This document shows positions 34,931-44,337 of a stretch of 64,000 bases of DNA, piece after piece. Below the pieces are notes generated by a model, which saw only the letters and a program-made list of their open reading frames with translations, ran no database searches and was not told where the DNA came from. Source of the stretch: Dyella terrae (GTDB lineage: Bacteria > Pseudomonadota > Gammaproteobacteria > Xanthomonadales > Rhodanobacteraceae); contig NZ_CP089414.1 in assembly GCF_022394535.1 (NCBI RefSeq), positions 558,001 through 622,000 of the forward strand, in the 5' to 3' direction. The translations under genes were made by a program, and so were the position numbers. How positions within the stretch are numbered: position 1 is the stretch's first letter; every line of letters starts with the position of its first letter.

Positions 34931-36532
34931 ATGACGTTGAAGTCTTTGCTGGGGTGGCGTTTGGGTCTGAGTGCGCTTTGCGCGCTCGCTAGTGTCACGG
35001 CGTACGCGGCGCCATCCCCTGATCCATTGGCAAAGCTTGCCTGTGTGATCACGCCTTCTTCTGCGACCCCTTCCGCACTGCCGGCGACGGAGGCCACATC
35101 TATGCTCGATTCACTGCAGTACAAAGCGCCCACCGATACCTCGCGTCTGGAAACGCTGGATGTGCTTAGCGTCGGCTTGAGCGTGGATGTGTTTCGTCAG
35201 GGGCAGGCGTTGGGTGCGCTTCAGCAGCAGGATGCGGTGCAGGCCAGCAGCCTTCACGTTGGGTCTGCTTTGCCGATGGACTCGAAGAAATATCCTGTCA
35301 CGGCCGATGATAAGGATATGGCGTACAGCAAGCGAAAGCTCGATGCATTAGAGCTTGCTTTGCGGGATTTTCCCGAAAAATGGTCGATCCCCACGGTTAC
35401 AGTGGTGCGTGGCTGGAGCCCGGAGACACCCAATCCTCGTCTCACGGCGGATGACGTAAATGAGATGCTCACCACGATGGTCGATGGCTTACGCCCAGAT
35501 GCTGGTTTGCACTGGCACCGTATTCGCAGCTTGCCCAATGGTATTGCTTGCGATGACGACCCTGAGTTTGTTATCGAAAGCATCTTTCAGTTGTTCGAGC
35601 GCAGTCCTGATCTGCCTGCGGTGCTGATCTATACCGTTGACGGTTTCAACATGCAGGCTGCACTGTCTAGTAAGAACGTGAGTCTAAGGTCCATCAAAGG
35701 AGGCGGCACAGGCCCCCGCGAATCCGGTGAACTCACCGACAGCATGGTCGCTCTCGTTGTGGGGCGCCGCGAACGCATCAACTGGTTGCGGTTCTATGCG
35801 CCGTACACCAAAGTCAACAAGAACCCGATCGATCCGGAGTTCACTGGTTGGGCGCGCCCGCCCAAGCAAACTTTTGTATCGACGACCTACATCCCCCAGC
35901 CCTTTACCAAGCGCGCGCTGGAGCAATGGGATGCGCTGAAAACACTCGCCGTGCTGCATCGTCCGGTGACTGTGTCGTTGGATAACCCCGCCAAGCCCGG
36001 CACACGCCTGAAGAACGAAGCGCTTGTAACGGCATTGGCCGATGGCTGGAAAAAAGCCATCGACGGTGTCACGCCATCACCGGCACGTGTGTTCTACGAC
36101 GGTGGCCCCAAGCCCGTAGCCCCACCGCTGGCTGAACTGACGCCCGCCCTCAAAGTCGCCGGCAGCAGCGTGGATCTGCTCGATTCCAAGGAAAGCTACG
36201 ACCTCACTCAGCGTCTGGGCGACACCGGTGCGGCCTCGCCATTCGTGGGCATCGCACTGGCCACCATGGCCACCTATCTCAACGCCGATACCAGCGTGGT
36301 GATACCGCTGCGCCATAACGACGAGGCCACGCTGATCACCATCACCTCCGCCACACCGGGCAAGAAACCCGCTGGCGATCCCTTCGGCGTCAACCTGCTG
36401 CCGCAGACCGCCAGCAGCGAGAAGCCGATCGGCGAGATTCAAAACCGCTGGGCAGCACCGTGGCTACAGGCTACCGCGCGCCAGACGACTATGCGCCCCA
36501 TCGATTCGGACGTCGGCTTGTACTCACCTTGA
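34931..36532 (+). CDS. DUF2875 / Tla3-like protein, copy 2
   Basis: A 533-residue tandem paralogue of the preceding protein with its own signal sequence (LGLSALCALASVTAYAA). The same landmarks are present (LSVGLSVDVFRQGQ, VTVVRGWSPE, SLPNGIACDDDPEF, RRERINWLRFYAPYTKVNKNP). The final 34 residues (IGEIQNRWAAPWLQ...SDVGLYSP) are unrelated to the copy 1 tail. Two possible explanations are extra immunity copies against different lipase variants, or adaptors for different cargos. It is 134 bases downstream of copy 1, separated by hairpin-forming sequence, so it may be expressed at a different level. Confidence 0.75.
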   Translation: MTLKSLLGWRLGLSALCALASVTAYAAPSPDPLAKLACVITPSSATPSALPATEATSMLDSLQYKAPTDTSRLETLDVLSVGLSVDVFRQGQALGALQQQDAVQASSLHVGSALPMDSKKYPVTADDKDMAYSKRKLDALELALRDFPEKWSIPTVTVVRGWSPETPNPRLTADDVNEMLTTMVDGLRPDAGLHWHRIRSLPNGIACDDDPEFVIESIFQLFERSPDLPAVLIYTVDGFNMQAALSSKNVSLRSIKGGGTGPRESGELTDSMVALVVGRRERINWLRFYAPYTKVNKNPIDPEFTGWARPPKQTFVSTTYIPQPFTKRALEQWDALKTLAVLHRPVTVSLDNPAKPGTRLKNEALVTALADGWKKAIDGVTPSPARVFYDGGPKPVAPPLAELTPALKVAGSSVDLLDSKESYDLTQRLGDTGAASPFVGIALATMATYLNADTSVVIPLRHNDEATLITITSATPGKKPAGDPFGVNLLPQTASSEKPIGEIQNRWAAPWLQATARQTTMRPIDSDVGLYSP

Positions 36533-36595
36533 GCGACATGCTTCGGCGCGGTGATGGCCGATGATCTCTCTGCACCTTTCCAGTAAGGAAATACG

Positions 36596-37141
36596 ATGGA
36601 TTTACTTCCTCTCCATGCTCCTGATGGCTATCACTGGCACGTGTCCCGCATGGTCCAGACGCAGGCCTTGGTGCCCGATGGCTGGTTTGTTCATGAGGGC
36701 GTGACAAGGGACTTTTCGCTGCTGACCATTTCCGAGGACAAGCCCAACGAGGAGGGGCGATTCCATCGGGGGTTGTTTGTGAAGTTCATTTCCGGTTTCT
36801 CGCAGCGCCGGGGTGTATCGCCGATTGAGCATGCGCGGCAGGCGATGGAGCAGATTCGGGCAAGCGAGGACGTTCACTTCTCACGGGATGTGGCGACCAG
36901 CCCGAACACCGTTCAATTGTTCGCGACGTTTCGCGGGAAACAGCCGTATCCACATGGCGTACATCTGATGCTGATGGGTGATGCCTTGTATGACGAGTTT
37001 CGATGGGTCGCGTTCATGGCGCCGGCAGAATCGTGGGTGGAGGCATGGAGCCATGCTCGGTGCATGTTCGAGCATCTGCTTTTCTGGCATCCGAGCGACC
37101 TTGATGATCTTTCCGAGTCCTTTTCTGGGGCTATCCATTGA
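36596..37141 (+). CDS. Unknown protein of the T6SS island
   Basis: A 181-residue protein of no recognised family. It has no signal peptide or membrane segment. The sequence is rich in aromatic residues and histidine, starts MDLLPLHAPDGYHWHV and contains PDGWFVHEG, FHRGLFVKFISGF, PYPHGVHLMLMGD and a C-terminal WVEAWSHARCMFEHLLFWH helix. The overall pattern (a strand-rich alpha/beta domain with a P-x-GW start) vaguely resembles the PsbP/Mog1-like fold of DUF1795 (EagR) effector chaperones, but this is weak. It lies between the DUF2875 pair and the PAAR gene, so a chaperone, immunity or small-effector role is plausible. Start ATG 36596 follows GTAAGGAAA. Confidence 0.65.
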   Translation: MDLLPLHAPDGYHWHVSRMVQTQALVPDGWFVHEGVTRDFSLLTISEDKPNEEGRFHRGLFVKFISGFSQRRGVSPIEHARQAMEQIRASEDVHFSRDVATSPNTVQLFATFRGKQPYPHGVHLMLMGDALYDEFRWVAFMAPAESWVEAWSHARCMFEHLLFWHPSDLDDLSESFSGAIH

Positions 37142-37193
37142 TGTCAGATCTGTTGACTGAGTTGTAGCCAACGGACTCTTTGAGGAGGTTCAC

Positions 37194-37451
37194 GTGCTGT
37201 TTCCAGGTAAGCGCCCCGTGCGCGAGGGCGATACAACAACGCACGGTGGCACCGTGTTGAATGCATCGCATCTTTGGCGGATCGGCGGTCGCCGCGTTGT
37301 GCAGGTTGGCGACGCCGTGATGTGCCCTTCATGCGGGCATACCACCATTGTGGAAGGTGATCCGCTGCTGCGGATGGCAGGTGTATCGGTGGCGCTGCAT
37401 GGTCACCGCACCAGTTGCGGCGCTTTGTTGCTAGCCAGCCTTCAGGGTTGA
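37194..37451 (+). CDS. PAAR-domain spike-tip protein
   Basis: An 85-residue PAAR protein that sharpens the VgrG trimer and can carry effectors. The motif pattern is visible: PVREGDTTTHGGTVL at the start, then VVQVGDAVMCPSCGHTTIVEGDP and MAGVSVALHGHRTSCGALLL, with the cysteine and histidines that bind the tip zinc. The start is GTG 37194 behind GAGGAGG. It is a stand-alone domain without toxin fusion, so its cargo is probably encoded next door. Confidence 0.88.
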   Translation: MLFPGKRPVREGDTTTHGGTVLNASHLWRIGGRRVVQVGDAVMCPSCGHTTIVEGDPLLRMAGVSVALHGHRTSCGALLLASLQG

Positions 37452-37476
37452 ACTGGCATTGGATGGTAGTTGAAGG

Positions 37477-38553
37477 ATGGGTGGGTACATGCCGCACAAG
37501 GAAGTTCACGACGGGTTAGCGCATCCGGTGCTCGATCACTGCAAAGGGGCGTCAGCAAAAGTGGTGGCATTGGGCTTTACCTGCCTGGATCAGGTGTGGC
37601 AGGGGCAGGGCGCTCTGTATCGCTTTCAGTGCCGCCGTGGACATGTGTTTACGAAGAATCTGCGCGGTTTGATCGTTGCAGTAAAGCCACGTTGCACAGA
37701 ATGCGTTCAGACGGAACGCACGGAGCGGCTTCATGCGATGAGCCGGGAGGCCGGCATAACGCCCTTGATGTCGGAATGGCTGGGTGGCGATGTAATGCAT
37801 CGTTTTCGCTGCCGTCATGGGCATGAGTGGCAGTGCCTTGGGAAATCGTTTCTATGGAAAGAAGTACTGAGTTGCCCACGGTGTTCCATTGATGCCATGC
37901 GCTCGCAGATGCTGCTGGAGGATGGACTGACGCGGTTGCGGCAAGCGGCGGTGAGGCGGGGTGGCGAGTGTCTCGCGACGATTTACAACGGAACGGACCG
38001 TCGTTATCCGTTTCGCTGCGCGCAGGGCCATTTATGGAGTGCGATAGGAACGGCAATCTTGCACCAGGATGTCTGGTGCAAGACCTGCTTCGTGGAGCAA
38101 AGCACGGAGCGCAAGTTCCTCAAGGACGGCATGATGCGCATACGGGCGAAAGCACAGGAACGTGGTGGGCAATGCCTGGATACTGCCTATGAGGGCACCA
38201 ATGCCCGCTATCGTTTCCGTTGCGGCAAGGGGCATGAATGGCAGGCGGCGGGCGCCAGCATTCTGGATGGCGGCTGGTGCCGTATCTGCTTCGACAGGGG
38301 TAGGCGTCTCGGGATGGATGCAGCGCACGCGGTGGCACGCGAGCGTGGCGGGCAATGCCTTTCAACGGAGTATGAGAACGCCAATGCCAGGATGCATTGG
38401 CTGTGTCATCGCGGCCATGCGTGGTATGCGACGCTTGGGAGTATCCGCGCGGGTCACTGGTGCGCAGAGTGTGCACATATGGCGCTGATTGCTCAGCGTA
38501 AGTCCAAGGCTCGCCGTCGATATCGCGTAGCGGGCAAGGCGGAGAGCGACTGA
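37477..38553 (+). CDS. Five-repeat zinc-ribbon (DUF4379-like) protein next to PAAR
   Basis: A 358-residue protein made of five tandem C-x3-GH...C-x2-C units: C52/H56/C73/C76, C112/H116/C133/C136, C181/H185/C201/C204, C249/H253/C268/C271 and C310/H314/C329/C332. The last three units share the longer motif RGG-x-CL-x3-Y...RCxxGHxW...WCxxC. This is the layout of the treble-clef Zn-ribbon DUF4379 family (PF14311), which is related to nuclease-associated zinc fingers. The tail is strongly basic (RKSKARRRYR). No catalytic nuclease motif was recognised. The start could also be ATG 37489. Its position 25 bases after the PAAR gene makes a PAAR-linked payload or a DNA-binding protein likely. Confidence 0.7.
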   Translation: MGGYMPHKEVHDGLAHPVLDHCKGASAKVVALGFTCLDQVWQGQGALYRFQCRRGHVFTKNLRGLIVAVKPRCTECVQTERTERLHAMSREAGITPLMSEWLGGDVMHRFRCRHGHEWQCLGKSFLWKEVLSCPRCSIDAMRSQMLLEDGLTRLRQAAVRRGGECLATIYNGTDRRYPFRCAQGHLWSAIGTAILHQDVWCKTCFVEQSTERKFLKDGMMRIRAKAQERGGQCLDTAYEGTNARYRFRCGKGHEWQAAGASILDGGWCRICFDRGRRLGMDAAHAVARERGGQCLSTEYENANARMHWLCHRGHAWYATLGSIRAGHWCAECAHMALIAQRKSKARRRYRVAGKAESD

Positions 38554-38567
38554 CCTGGTTTTTCTCC

Positions 38568-38620
38568 AAAAAAAGCCCGGCCCTGCGAGCCGTGAGGGGA
38601 GCGGCTGCGCGGGACCGGGC
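38568..38620 (-). terminator. Rho-independent terminator of ahpF
   Basis: On the minus strand GCCCGGTCCC and GGGCCGGGC pair (one bulged base), with an inner CAGCCG/CGGCT extension, followed by seven Ts (AAAAAAA at 38568-38574 on the plus strand). It begins 15 bases after the ahpF stop and is also close to the end of the zinc-ribbon gene. Confidence 0.85.
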
Positions 38621-38635
38621 GTTGGAGCGACGTTG

Positions 38636-40225
38636 TCAGGCGGCGACGGTTTCCTGTTCCGGCTCATCTACCGGTAGGCGGATCAGGTAGTCGAAGGCGC
38701 TCAGTGATGCCTTGGCACCTTCACCCATCGCGATGACGATCTGCTTATAGGGCACCGTGGTGACATCGCCGGCGGCGAACACGCCCGGCACCGACGTCTC
38801 GCCACGTGCGTCCACTTCAATTTCGTGACGCGGCGACAGCTTGATCGTGCCCTTCAGCCAATCAGTGTTAGGCAGCAGGCCGATCTGCACGAATACGCCT
38901 TCGAGCGCCACGTGATGATTCTGGTCACCGGCACGATCGGCGTAGTTGAGGCCTGTCACCTTCTGGCCATCACCCGTCACTTCGGTGGTCTGCGCGCTGA
39001 CGATGATGTCCACGTTCGGCAGGCTGCGCAGCTTGCGCTGCAGAACGTCGTCCGCACGCAACTTGCCGTCGAATTCGAGCAGCGTGACATGACCCACGAT
39101 GCCGGCCAGGTCGATGGCCGCTTCTACGCCGGAATTGCCGCCGCCGATCACCGCCACGCGCTTGCCCTTGAACAGCGGGCCGTCGCAGTGCGGGCAGTAG
39201 GTCACGCCCTTGTTGCGGTATTCCTGTTCGCCCGGCACGTTCATGTTGCGCCAGCGGGCACCGGTGGAAAGGATCACCGTCCTCGCCTTCAGTGTGGCGC
39301 CGTTGGTCAGGCGGACCTCATGCAGGCCGCCTTCGGTGGTGGCGGGTATCAGTTGTTCGGCGCGCTGCAGGTTCATCACGTCCACGTCGTACTCGTGTAC
39401 GTGCTGCTCCAGCGAGGCCGCGAGTTTCGGGCCTTCGGTGTAGGACACGGAAATGAAGTTTTCGATGGCCATGGTGTCCAGCACCTGTCCACCGAAGCGT
39501 TCGGCTGCTACGCCAGTACGGATGCCTTTGCGCGCCGCATAGATGGCTGCCGCTGCGCCGGCCGGGCCGCCGCCGACCACAAGCACCTCGAACGGTGCCT
39601 TGGCGTTCAGTCGCTCGGCGATGCGCTCATGCGCGTTCGTATCCAGGCGTGCGGCGATCTGCTCGATCTCCATGCGGCCGGTGTCGAAGAATTCGCCGTT
39701 GAGGAACACGGTGGGAACGGCCATCACTTGACGCTCGTTCACTTCGTCCTGGAACAGCGCGCCGTCGACGGCGACGTGCGAGATGTTCGGGTTGAGCACG
39801 CTCATCAGGTTCAGTGCCTGCACGGTGTCCGGGCAGCTATGGCAGGACAGCGACATGAACGTCTCGAAGCGGTATTCGCCGTCGAGGTTGCGCACCTGCT
39901 CGATGACGTCCTGCGAGGCCTTGGACGGATGGCCGCCGACCTGCAGCAGTGCCAGCACCAGCGAGGTGAACTCATGGCCCATCGGGATGCCGGCGAAGCT
40001 CACGCCCACATCGGTACCGACGCGGTTGATGGCGAACGACGGCTTACGTGCCGCCGTGCCGTCAAGGCGCAGCGAGATCTTGTCCGACAGCGGGGCGATA
40101 TCTTCCAGCAGGGCCTTGAGCTCCTGCGCCTTCTCGCTGTGGTCGAGGGAGGCCAGAAGCTCGATCGGGTGTACGACCTTCTCGAGGTAGGCCTGCAATT
40201 GGGACTTCAGATCGGCATCCAGCAT
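38636..40225 (-). CDS. ahpF: Alkyl hydroperoxide reductase subunit F
   Basis: A 529-residue flavoprotein disulfide reductase that recharges AhpC with NAD(P)H. The N-terminal tandem thioredoxin-like domain carries the SCHSC redox pair. The FAD-binding [10 protein letters not shown], the second redox centre YCPHCDG and the NAD-binding [10 protein letters not shown] follow, and the protein ends with the [13 protein letters not shown] flavin motif. The length matches the family (about 520). It lies downstream of ahpC on the minus strand with a 156-base gap holding two hairpins, and ends at a clear terminator. Confidence 0.96.
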   Translation of the reverse strand: MLDADLKSQLQAYLEKVVHPIELLASLDHSEKAQELKALLEDIAPLSDKISLRLDGTAARKPSFAINRVGTDVGVSFAGIPMGHEFTSLVLALLQVGGHPSKASQDVIEQVRNLDGEYRFETFMSLSCHSCPDTVQALNLMSVLNPNISHVAVDGALFQDEVNERQVMAVPTVFLNGEFFDTGRMEIEQIAARLDTNAHERIAERLNAKAPFEVLVVGGGPAGAAAAIYAARKGIRTGVAAERFGGQVLDTMAIENFISVSYTEGPKLAASLEQHVHEYDVDVMNLQRAEQLIPATTEGGLHEVRLTNGATLKARTVILSTGARWRNMNVPGEQEYRNKGVTYCPHCDGPLFKGKRVAVIGGGNSGVEAAIDLAGIVGHVTLLEFDGKLRADDVLQRKLRSLPNVDIIVSAQTTEVTGDGQKVTGLNYADRAGDQNHHVALEGVFVQIGLLPNTDWLKGTIKLSPRHEIEVDARGETSVPGVFAAGDVTTVPYKQIVIAMGEGAKASLSAFDYLIRLPVDEPEQETVAA

Positions 40226-40310
40226 GGTGACTCCGTCGTTTATTCAGGGTGAGCGTTGCCTGCACCCTGGGGTTGCCGGGGTGTTGCGCGTGCTTTCGTA
40301 TTCGGAAGAA

Positions 40311-40333
40311 GGACCCGGCAGAACGCCGGGTCC
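40311..40333 (-). terminator. Hairpin 2 in the ahpC-ahpF intergenic region
   Basis: GGACCCGGC and GCCGGGTCC form a perfect 9-bp stem with a 5-base loop. With the neighbouring hairpin it can reduce read-through from ahpC to ahpF or protect the ahpC mRNA 3' end. Confidence 0.55.
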
Positions 40334-40336
40334 GGT

Positions 40337-40358
40337 GCGGCCCGATGCAGCGGGCCGC
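40337..40358 (-). terminator. Hairpin 1 in the ahpC-ahpF intergenic region
   Basis: GCGGCCCG and CGGGCCGC form a perfect 8-bp stem with a 6-base loop, the first structure met after the ahpC stop. There is no U tract, so partial termination or mRNA stabilisation is more likely than full termination. Confidence 0.5.
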
Positions 40359-40381
40359 AACACAGTGCTACAGGGTCTAAC

Positions 40382-40945
40382 TTAGATCTTGCCGACAAGG
40401 CTGAGCGACGGCTTCAGGGTCTTGTCGCCTTCCTGCCACTTGGCCGGGCACACTTCACCTGGGTGGGAAGCGACGTACTGAGCGGCCTTGACCTTGCGCA
40501 GCAGTTCGGCAGCCGAGCGGCCGATGCCGTTGTCGTGGATTTCGCACAGCTTGATCTGGCCTTCCGGGTTGATCAGGAAGGTGCCGCGCAGCGCCAGGCC
40601 TTCTTCTTCGATCATGACGTCGAAGTTGCGGGTGATGGTGCCGGTCGGATCGCCGATCAGGGTGTACTTGACCTTCTTGATCGCATCCGAGGTGTCGTGC
40701 CATGCCTTGTGTGCGAAGTGCGTGTCGGTCGACACGCCGTAGATCTCGACGCCCAGCTTCTGGAACTGCTCGTAATGATCAGCAAGGTCTTCCAGCTCGG
40801 TCGGGCAGACGAAGGTGAAGTCGGCGGGGTAGAACACCACCACAGACCACTTGCCCTTCAGCGTGGCATCGGTCACATCGATGAACTGGCCGTCCTTGAA
40901 AGCACTGGCCTTGAACGCTTTGATTTCGGTATTGATCAACGACAT
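40382..40945 (-). CDS. ahpC: Alkyl hydroperoxide reductase subunit C (peroxiredoxin)
   Basis: A 187-residue typical 2-Cys peroxiredoxin. The peroxidatic cysteine is C47 in the motif FVCPTEL, the resolving cysteine lies near the C-terminus in EVCPAKW, and the GGxGT-like and YF structural segments are typical of the AhpC/Prx1 group. It reduces hydrogen peroxide and organic peroxides and is recharged by AhpF encoded downstream. The upstream sequence holds a degenerate OxyR-like array. The start follows GGAAAAA. Confidence 0.96.
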   Translation of the reverse strand: MSLINTEIKAFKASAFKDGQFIDVTDATLKGKWSVVVFYPADFTFVCPTELEDLADHYEQFQKLGVEIYGVSTDTHFAHKAWHDTSDAIKKVKYTLIGDPTGTITRNFDVMIEEEGLALRGTFLINPEGQIKLCEIHDNGIGRSAAELLRKVKAAQYVASHPGEVCPAKWQEGDKTLKPSLSLVGKI

Positions 40946-41490
40946 CGTTGTTTTTCCGTTGGTTGTGGTGAATTGGTAGACAAGAATACGGGAAGGATGG
41001 CGATAGGTCTAATTGATAGTTGGCATGATGGTCATTGATGGTGACTATGGGTGACCGTCTCCAAGCCGGCCTGCCTTTCCCGTTGGGGTGGCAGGCGCCC
41101 ATCACACCCCAAGATCTGGTGGCGCCGTGGCGAGGGTGCAACCCGGCGCGACGTTCCGTCCTGGTCTCTCGAGCGCGATTTGCTCCGCGACGCGATGTGC
41201 ATGCGCGCATGCAAGCGGGCGCGCATTGCACCTGTGCGACAACCGTGCGGAACACGTGTCGGCTAGCAGGCAGAACGTGATCGATGCGTGACGATTTGCA
41301 TGTTTGCGCAAGGACGTTGCGCGGATTGTGCAATAGACGAAAGAGATCAGGGTGCAGGATTGACTTCGACCGGTCCGTACTTGTACCTAGATACTTACGG
41401 TCAAGCCATGCGACGCCAGCCAGACCTGTGATGCGCGTCGGATGGTCTGGTCGCTTGCAAGCAACTATTCACTTGGCAACGGTGGCTGTG
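40946..41490. other. Intergenic region between ahpC and fpr
   Basis: 545 bases between divergent genes. It contains the ahpC leader and candidate OxyR site on the left. The remainder has several overlapping short frames without ribosome sites, including one continuous with fpr, and no recognisable protein. No RNA gene or repeat was seen. Confidence 0.5.
41003..41039 (-). promoter_or_regulatory. Candidate OxyR-binding array upstream of ahpC
   Basis: Read on the plus strand, ATAG at 41003 is followed at 11-base intervals by TGAT, ATGA and TGAT. Against the OxyR tetranucleotide pattern (ATAG, CTAT, ATAG, CTAT at the same spacing) this is 10 of 16 matches. It lies 58-94 bases upstream of the ahpC start, a normal OxyR position. 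Weak but in the right place. Confidence 0.35.
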
Positions 41491-42267
41491 ATGGTGGCAT
41501 TGGCGACGGAATACGTGATCGACGTTCATCACTGGAACGATAGCCTTTTCAGTTTCCGGACCACGCGTGATCCGGGCTTCCGGTTCGATAGCGGCCATTT
41601 CGTGATGCTTGGGCTGGAAGTAGAAGGCAAGCCGCTGCTGCGTGCGTACTCGATCGCCAGTGCCAACCACGAAGAACACCTCGAATTCGTCAGCATCAAA
41701 GTGCCCGATGGGCCGCTGACGTCGCGCTTGCAGCACCTCAAGCCCGGCGACCCGCTCATCGTCAGTCGCAAGCCGACCGGCACGCTGGTGCTCAACGACC
41801 TTCGCCCCGGCAAGCACCTTTACCTACTCGGTACGGGGACGGGGCTGGCGCCTTTCCTGAGCATTGTGCGTGACCCGGAAACTTACGAGCGTTTCGACAA
41901 GATCGTGCTGGCGCACGGCGTGCGCCGGATCAGCGACCTGGTGTTCGCGGAATACCTGGAGCACGAACTTCCGGGCCACCCCTACCTTGGCGACCTGGTG
42001 CGCGAGAAGCTGGTCTATTACCCCAGTGTCACCCGTGAACCATTTCACCATCGCGGGCGTCTTACGGATGCGATTGTCGACGGACGCATGAGCGATGCCG
42101 CTGGCCTGCCGTCGCTGAATCCGGAAACGGATCGGGTGATGTTGTGCGGCAGCCAGGCGATGCTGGATGACACGAGTGCCTTGTTGGACGGTCGCGGTTT
42201 CCAGGTTTCGCCGCGCACACGTGAACCGGGCGACTATGTGATCGAGCGTGCGTTTGTCGAAAGGTGA
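41491..42267 (+). CDS. fpr: Ferredoxin/flavodoxin-NADP+ reductase
   Basis: A 258-residue FNR of the bacterial subclass I/II type. ATG 41491 gives the usual start close to VIDVHHWNDSLFSFRTTRD; an in-frame ORF reaches back to 41284 but is not family-like. The FAD-binding RAYSIAS motif, NADP-binding GTGTGLAPFLS and C-terminal LCGSQAM and VIERAFVER end are present. It exchanges electrons between NADPH and ferredoxin or flavodoxin, and can serve the iron-sulfur enzymes IspG and IspH. It is 153 bases upstream of dxs. Confidence 0.92.
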   Translation: MVALATEYVIDVHHWNDSLFSFRTTRDPGFRFDSGHFVMLGLEVEGKPLLRAYSIASANHEEHLEFVSIKVPDGPLTSRLQHLKPGDPLIVSRKPTGTLVLNDLRPGKHLYLLGTGTGLAPFLSIVRDPETYERFDKIVLAHGVRRISDLVFAEYLEHELPGHPYLGDLVREKLVYYPSVTREPFHHRGRLTDAIVDGRMSDAAGLPSLNPETDRVMLCGSQAMLDDTSALLDGRGFQVSPRTREPGDYVIERAFVER

Positions 42268-42420
42268 ATGCAGGTGAGCAGGATGCAGTATGGCGTGGCG
42301 GTGCCGTCGCAGGCATCGCCCGATGGTGTTCCAGTGGTGCTGTTGCTGGTGACGGCAGGCACGTTTGCTTGGCTAAAAACGTCTAGATAGAGACTCCGAA
42401 AGCCCCGAGGAGAGTCCGTC

Positions 42421-44337
42421 GTGTACGATCTGCTACGAACCGTTGATTCACCGGCGCAGTTGCGCGAGCTGGACATGCCGGCGCTGCATCAGTTGGCGAG
42501 CGAATTGCGCGTATTCATCCTGGAGAGCGTCTCCCACACGGGCGGGCATCTTTCCTCCAACCTCGGCAGCGTCGAGCTGACCATTGCGCTGCATTATGTA
42601 TTCGATACACCAGGCGACCGTCTGGTGTGGGACGTCGGTCACCAGTCGTATCCGCACAAAATTCTCACCGGCCGTCGCGAGGCGATGGGCGGCATTCGAC
42701 AGCTTGAAGGCATCTCCGGTTTCCCTCGGCGCAGCGAGTCGGAATACGACACCTTCGGTACGGCGCATTCCAGTACGTCGATTTCGGCGGCGCTGGGTAT
42801 GGCGCATGCCGCGCGCATCCTTGGCGACGCGCGCCACAGCATCGCGGTGATCGGTGACGGAGCGCTCAGCGCGGGCATGGCGTTCGAGGCGATGAACAAT
42901 GCCGGCGTGGCGGAAGACCTGCCCCTGCTGGTGGTGCTCAACGACAATGACATGTCCATTTCGCCCCCCGTGGGTGCGCTGCGGTATTGCTTCGGCCGGC
43001 TGATTTCCGGCCGCTTCTACCAGCACGCGCGCCGGGGTGTGCATTACGCGTTGCGGCCCATTCCGCCGATCAGCCATCTGGCATCGCGGCTGGAGTCGCA
43101 GATGAAAGGCTTGGTGGTGCCGTCACCCTTGTTCGAGGAGTTCGGCTTCAACTACACCGGGCCGATCGATGGTCATGATCTGGACGTGCTGATTCCGGCG
43201 CTGCAGAACATCAAGACGTTGCGCGGCCCGCAGTTCCTGCACGTCATTACGCAAAAAGGGCACGGCTACAAACTGGCCGAGGCCGATCCCATCCAATACC
43301 ACGGCCCAGGCAAGTTCGATCCCAAGATCGGCTTGGTCTCGTCTGCCAAGGCCGCGCGCAAGAGCTACACGCAAGTGTTCTCCGAGTGGCTGTGCGACGA
43401 GGCGGCGCAGGATCCGCGCATCGTCGGCATTACGCCCGCCATGCGCGAAGGCTCAGGGTTGGTCGAGTTTGAGAAGCGCTTTCCTGATCGCTATTTCGAC
43501 GTCGCCATCGCCGAGCAGCATGCGGTGACGTTCGCGGCCGGCCTGGCGACGGAAGGGCTGCGACCGGTGGTGGCGATCTATTCCACCTTCCTGCAACGTG
43601 GCTACGACCAGTTGATCCATGACGTCGCGTTGCAGAATTTGCCGGTGGCCCTTGCGATCGATCGTGCTGGCATTGTTGGCGCGGATGGCGCTACGCATAT
43701 GGGCGCCTTCGACCTAGCCTACCTGCGCTGCATTCCGAACATGGTGGTGATGGCTGCCTCGGACGAAAACGAGTGCCGCCAGATGCTGCATACGGCCGTG
43801 AACCACGATGCACCTTGCGCGGTGCGTTATCCGCGCGGCACCGGGCCGGGCGTGGCTACCGAAGCGGTCATGAGCGTGTTGCCTATCGGCAAGGGCGAGT
43901 TGCGGCGGCACAGTGGAAAAGCACCGGGTCAGCGCGTGGCTATCCTCGCGTTCGGTTCGATGGTGGCGCCCAGCCTTGCCGCCGCCGAAGCGCTGGATGC
44001 GACCGTGGCCAATATGCGTTTCGTGAAGCCGCTGGACGAGGCGTTGGTGCGGCAGCTAGCCCAGACGCACGATGCGGTGGTGACCGTGGAAGAAGGTTGC
44101 CTACAGGGTGGCGCCGGGTCGGCCTGCGTCGAATGCTTGTCCGACACGGGTACGGTGGTGCCGGTACTTCGCCTGGGTCTGCCGGATGAATTCGTCGAAC
44201 ACGGCGATCCGGCCACGTTGCTCAATCACTACGGGCTGGATGCGGAGGGCATTCGTGCTTCCATCCAGCGTTTCACCGACCGGGTGCTGGCTGCCAAGCC
44301 AAGCTGCGCCGTCGCGCGGGAGGCCCGTTCTCCATGA
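42421..44337 (+). CDS. dxs: 1-Deoxy-D-xylulose-5-phosphate synthase
   Basis: A 638-residue thiamine-diphosphate enzyme that condenses pyruvate and glyceraldehyde-3-phosphate, the first MEP-pathway step. The active-site histidine region [12 protein letters not shown], the ThDP signature GDGALSAG...NDND, the catalytic glutamate in [12 protein letters not shown] and the C-terminal transketolase segment are complete. The start is GTG 42421 behind GAGGAGAG. The stop overlaps ispH by four bases (ATGA), so this is the first gene of a coupled operon dxs-ispH-dxr-ispA. A sequence AAACGTCTAGATAG lies just upstream. Confidence 0.96.
   Translation: MYDLLRTVDSPAQLRELDMPALHQLASELRVFILESVSHTGGHLSSNLGSVELTIALHYVFDTPGDRLVWDVGHQSYPHKILTGRREAMGGIRQLEGISGFPRRSESEYDTFGTAHSSTSISAALGMAHAARILGDARHSIAVIGDGALSAGMAFEAMNNAGVAEDLPLLVVLNDNDMSISPPVGALRYCFGRLISGRFYQHARRGVHYALRPIPPISHLASRLESQMKGLVVPSPLFEEFGFNYTGPIDGHDLDVLIPALQNIKTLRGPQFLHVITQKGHGYKLAEADPIQYHGPGKFDPKIGLVSSAKAARKSYTQVFSEWLCDEAAQDPRIVGITPAMREGSGLVEFEKRFPDRYFDVAIAEQHAVTFAAGLATEGLRPVVAIYSTFLQRGYDQLIHDVALQNLPVALAIDRAGIVGADGATHMGAFDLAYLRCIPNMVVMAASDENECRQMLHTAVNHDAPCAVRYPRGTGPGVATEAVMSVLPIGKGELRRHSGKAPGQRVAILAFGSMVAPSLAAAEALDATVANMRFVKPLDEALVRQLAQTHDAVVTVEEGCLQGGAGSACVECLSDTGTVVPVLRLGLPDEFVEHGDPATLLNHYGLDAEGIRASIQRFTDRVLAAKPSCAVAREARSP

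Larger units (their letters stand above)
33126..36428 (+). repeat. Tandem duplication of the DUF2875 gene
   Basis: Positions 33126-34632 and 34931-36428 are two copies in the same orientation. The stretch encoding TPALKVAGSSVDLLDSK through TASSEKP is almost base-for-base identical (about 34330-34630 against 36130-36428), the first halves are more diverged, and similarity stops abruptly after the TASSEKP codons. Confidence 0.85.

Noticed and set aside
41284..41490. N-terminal extension of ferredoxin-NADP reductase
   Set aside because: It would add 69 arginine- and cysteine-rich residues not found in the family; ATG 41491 gives the standard length.
40946..41490. Small genes in the ahpC-fpr gap
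   Set aside because: Several frames of 60-140 codons exist on both strands but none has a ribosome site or any recognisable motif, as expected by chance at this GC content.
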